Positions 61,101-64,000 of a DNA stretch of 64,000 bases are shown one piece after another. Made by a program: the position numbers and the translations under genes. This DNA comes from Collybiopsis luxurians FD-317 M1 (taxonomy: Eukaryota > Basidiomycota > Agaricomycetes > Agaricales > Omphalotaceae): positions 77,492-141,491 of the forward strand of contig KN834858.1 in the NCBI GenBank assembly GCA_000827265.1, given 5' to 3'. Position 1 is the first letter of the stretch. Each line of letters starts with the position of its first letter. The notes beneath the pieces are model-generated. The model saw only the letters and a list, made by a program, of their open reading frames with translations. It ran no database searches and had not been told where the DNA came from.

Positions 61101-62262
61101 AGGCAGGAAATTATACAATCTCTCCGACAAATGATGGATGTAAGTGGAGTATCAACATCTTACTTGAAAGCTCCAACATTCTACGTGTAGAATGCCCTCA
61201 ATCTCTTTTTCTCTGAGAACAATGGACTGGAAAGAATATTCTTTTTCCGTGATGGCGTTTCTGAAGGCGAATTCGAGACGGTTCGAATTCATGAGCTGCA
61301 TGAGATTAAGGGTAAGATTCTCCCTTTATTCGGTATACAATGATGATATTCCTGTCATCTTTAGATATGCTTGACAAGAAGTTTTACCCGAACCCGAGAC
61401 CCAAAATCACTTTTATTGTCGTGGGCAAGCGACACCACTTTAGGTTCTTCCCAAGAGGGAGAGGCGACGCAGACCAATCGGGCAATTGTCCTTCCGGATT
61501 TGTTGTGGACAGAGGTACATAAGGATTTTTCGTCTCAGCCCATCTCGTCACTCAACAACTCCCATTCATCCTTTCAGGAATCGAACACCCGGTTTACTCT
61601 GATTTTTATCTTCAATCCCAACCGGGTCTTAAAGGGAGTAAGTGTCGTTAAGACATTCGAGGGAGCTTGATCTGTACTGACTGTGCGTCTAGCGAGCATT
61701 CCTGCTCATTACACTGTCATCGAAGACGAGAATCTAAGCGGAGAAGGAGATAAGTGAGTAAAGCAATTTTGTACAATACCGCGACTCTGATATCCAAGCT
61801 CCTAGACTACAAGCGATCGCGTATGATCTACTACCTCCGTTCGTTCTGGAAATAAACTGATCTTGGTTTAGCTATGCTCTTTGTCATACATATCAGCGTT
61901 CCACTGTACGTTCTGAGGCCTGCGATTTTTTCTATATACTTAGGTGTATTTCTTTTCAGCGTTCGGTAAAGATTCCTGCTCCGGTGTACTGTGAGTGTCT
62001 TTGATTATATGTGTGATGGACTTACTTACTGACCTGCACACCAGATGCGGACGTATGTCTTTTTTTCGTCAATATTTTTTCTGTCGTTCTCATGGTCCGT
62101 GAATCGCAGTTGGTCTGTCGACGAGCTAAATTTCACTTTTCGCCTCAATACTCGAATCAATTGGAGGGTCTTTCCGACGCTGCGAGTAACGAGCAACCCG
62201 CTATGGAGAATGATTTTCAAGCTTTGCACCCGGATTTGCGTAAGAAGATGCATTTTATGTAG
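58164..62262 (+). CDS. Argonaute (N-PAZ-MID-PIWI), 28 exons with micro-exons
   Basis: My 28-exon model gives 864 aa. Motifs in order: N domain (RYGNEGRLMAVDVNAF, KPEFAGPGG, FDGKKNLYATRKF), linker (DISILHRLLSG, QSVRPTIGNLLVNID), PAZ at about 245-355 (RIRGLI, FDKQGFSVTVAEHF, LGVLVGQHEMFPISYC), linker 2 (NPRERLNRIQAGW, VEGRVLPSPSICYG), MID (KPGTWDV, RGIPVGG, DLLLVAILQES) and PIWI (IGADVSHPSPG, SSRQEII, FFFRDGVSEGE, FIVVGKRHHFRFFP, NCPSGFVVDR, GLKGTSIPAHY, VYYADLVCRRAKFH). The catalytic tetrad is D605-E644-D675-D814 (DEDD), so slicer activity is plausible. Exons of 3 nt (58334-58336), 6 nt (60362-60367), 8 nt (62045-62052) and 15 nt (61806-61820) are needed to match the family. The protein ends KKMHFM. 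Argonaute binds small RNAs in RNAi silencing. The start is uncertain because many fungal Argonautes carry an extra Gly/Arg-rich N-terminus. Confidence 0.93.
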
Positions 62263-63053
62263 TTGTAGGGCTTGTTCATGTATTCTGTGATTTTGTGTAC
62301 AATAACGATGAATGATCTTCTGTATCTGCCTCATCATCCTCTATCTACGAGGACAGCACTAGATTAGTTCCCTAATGTCATTGAGAGGATTTGGGCCTTG
62401 GTCGGATTTCCCTTTGGCTTGACCACGGAACGACTGAATCGACTCAAGCCTGAGGGAAGGAAATTACCGCCTTTCACGAAAGCCTATAGTATAAATGTTC
62501 GTTGGGGAGGTATCGATTAGAGCAAGTTCGGCCACGGATCGACTGCGTCCTGTTTACACTTGGAAGATTAGGCATGCTGAAAGAAGTGGAAGTAGGAGAA
62601 GATGCCGGCACAAGTTAAGAGCGATCTGGAGTGGTCACAGTTGGTTCTGTGGATACCAGCTCAGATGCCTGAGATTTATAGATGATGTGAGAAGTTGGAG
62701 GAATAGTCATAACAGCCTCCGCAAAGAGTTGAGGATCCACTACAATGAATATGTCGTTGCTATCAGGGTAGGAAACTGGTGGGAAGCTGGCAGAGGTGTC
62801 GGAATTCGAAACAGGAGTTGACTGTGAAACGGAGTCAATGGACACAGAAAATGCAGCTACCAAGATGGATACATTTAATGCTGGTGGGAGATGCAGAACT
62901 TGAGATGAGCTGCAACCAGGGGTGCCTTAAAGGAGCACAGAGAATGACTTCAGCGCGGCATTAATGCTGCTGTCCATGGCCATTTTCTCTAAGAAAATTG
63001 AGTTCTCTAGAACAATGCATAAGTCTCTTACTTCCTGAAAGGAGGCCACAACT
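62263..63053. other. Argonaute 3' flank; Ser/Thr-rich remnant
   Basis: A minus-strand frame at 62615-62863 encodes a Ser/Thr/Pro-rich stretch (VSIDSVSQSTPVSNSDTS) resembling a PY-TM ectodomain, but no TM helix, coiled coil or PPxY follows within the region. It may be a relic of a twelfth family member. Confidence 0.35.
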
Positions 63054-63325
63054 TGTTGTGATCCGACGCTTTGACCGGAACTAGCAACTCCGGTATGAAG
63101 CTTAGTAATATTTATTTATAGATCACTCAGATAATTACTGCGGTATTAGTGATACATGGAGCGTAGTAGAACTGTTACTTACCTTGTAGATACTTCTAGA
63201 ATACCTACCGTAGAGTATAAAAGGCCCACTCTGAAGGCCAACAACAACAGACAATTACTTATCTTACCATCACCATTCCGAGCCTAACAGCTCAGAGGCA
63301 CCACTGCGCACCCTAACCCACAATA
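63054..63325 (+). mobile_element. Solo LTR, 272 bp, with 5-bp target duplication CAACT
   Basis: It starts TGTTGTGATCCGACGC and ends CCCACAATA, with CAACT at 63049-63053 and 63326-63330. It is the same family and exactly the same length as the minus-strand LTR at 23019-23290. A TATA-like box (TATAAAAGG) lies at about 63217. No primer-binding site or internal coding region follows. Confidence 0.8.
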
Positions 63326-63330
63326 CAACT

Positions 63331-64000
63331 TACCGATTACACTCTTTGGAACTTCCCTCATTGGTTGAAGACCGCCCTTGGAAAGGCCTTGAAGGCTTCA
63401 TGGAATGCTCTTCTAGTGGATCTGCATCTGCGGTGATATCTGAGAAAAAAAAAAAAACAGCAGAAGAACAAGCCAGGAATTTACCCAACACCCATACGCT
63501 TACCCTGTGCTCTGGGACCTTGACACATACCAATAAACATCCACACAGAGGGCATTTTATATTGTTGATAATGGGTTATGAGATGAATAATGAACTTATT
63601 AGTGCTGGCTCTCATTGGAACCTTATATACCTGAGTACATAGTATCTAGAAGGTTCTATTAATTACTGGTGTCTGCAGTAAGTGAGTCAAAGTGAAAAGA
63701 GTATTGGTAAGCAGAAAGTAGAATAATATTCCGGATGTATTGAGTATGTTCAACCGGAGCTGTGCAAGATTAGTAAGCTTTGCACTTGCACCTATAATGA
63801 AATCCATAACATTTTATTGGTGAGGAAGTTTCCAAGTTGCAAAAATTCAGCTGTTCTATTACACCACTAGCAGTAGGGTTTCCATTGGGGACTATGGGAG
63901 GTTCTGTGTCTTATATATGTAGAAGGGTTGAGCTTGTAGGTACAACAAGTCAGATATAATTTGAGGTATTGGTATAAGAACAAAAATATACTTACTAGGT
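63331..64000. other. Edge of window, no supported gene
   Basis: AT-rich and CpG-poor towards the right edge, which would fit transposon-derived DNA, but I see no defined element boundary. An A-run of 12 lies near 63449. A frame at 63346-63642 is unassigned. Confidence 0.35.

Noticed and set aside
1..64000. tRNA or rRNA genes
   Set aside because: I looked for GGTTCGAATCC-like T-arms and cloverleaf partners and for conserved rRNA cores and found none convincing; a covariance-model scan would settle it.

Overview
The window looks like nuclear DNA of a basidiomycete, most likely an Agaricomycete (mushroom-forming fungus). Genes on both strands are cut by many GT-AG introns of about 40-90 nt. The Argonaute has the basidiomycete-style C-terminus ending MHFM. 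An ESCRT-0 HSE1 orthologue and an F-box/LRR-type protein are present. Transposon remnants in 22.5-28.6 kb are strongly CpG-depleted. I rebuilt the main gene models by hand from splice signals and family motifs and checked that the spliced lengths divide by three.

Layout. 1.3-2.7 kb: an unrecognised multi-exon gene. 4.6-6.5 kb: a NEDD4/Rsp5-like WW-HECT gene whose catalytic Cys codon reads Arg. 9.9-14.7 kb: two members of a Ser/Thr-rich single-pass membrane protein family (here 'PY-TM'). 15.2-17.2 kb: a C2-(WW)5 gene with no HECT and with stop codons in WW3 and WW5. 18.4-22.4 kb: two PY-TM genes in a segmental duplication, one copy split upstream by a CACTA-like MITE. 22.5-28.4 kb: nested long-inverted-repeat elements with a solo LTR between them. 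28.6-41.4 kb: four more PY-TM genes, a fold-back element and a degenerate duplicated segment. 42.3-45.6 kb: HSE1. 46.5-56.1 kb: three minus-strand PY-TM genes, an F-box gene and an F-box pseudogene. 58.2-62.3 kb: an Argonaute with 27 introns and several micro-exons. 63.1 kb: a second solo LTR of the same family.

Main idea. At least eleven paralogous PY-TM genes share one architecture: Ser/Thr-rich ectodomain, a TM helix with a GxxxG-type motif, a basic RRRR stop-transfer patch, a polar tail, a short coiled coil, and a PPxY motif within about ten residues of the C-terminus. PPxY is the classical ligand of NEDD4-family WW domains. The array surrounds two divergent NEDD4-family genes (one C2-WW, one WW-HECT) and HSE1, which in yeast acts on ubiquitinated membrane cargo and associates with Rsp5. 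This suggests, as inference only, a lineage-specific surface-protein family wired to ubiquitin/ESCRT sorting, with local decoy or degenerate ligase genes. Two PY-TM copies have lost the PPxY end, one by a nonsense codon and one by a frameshift.
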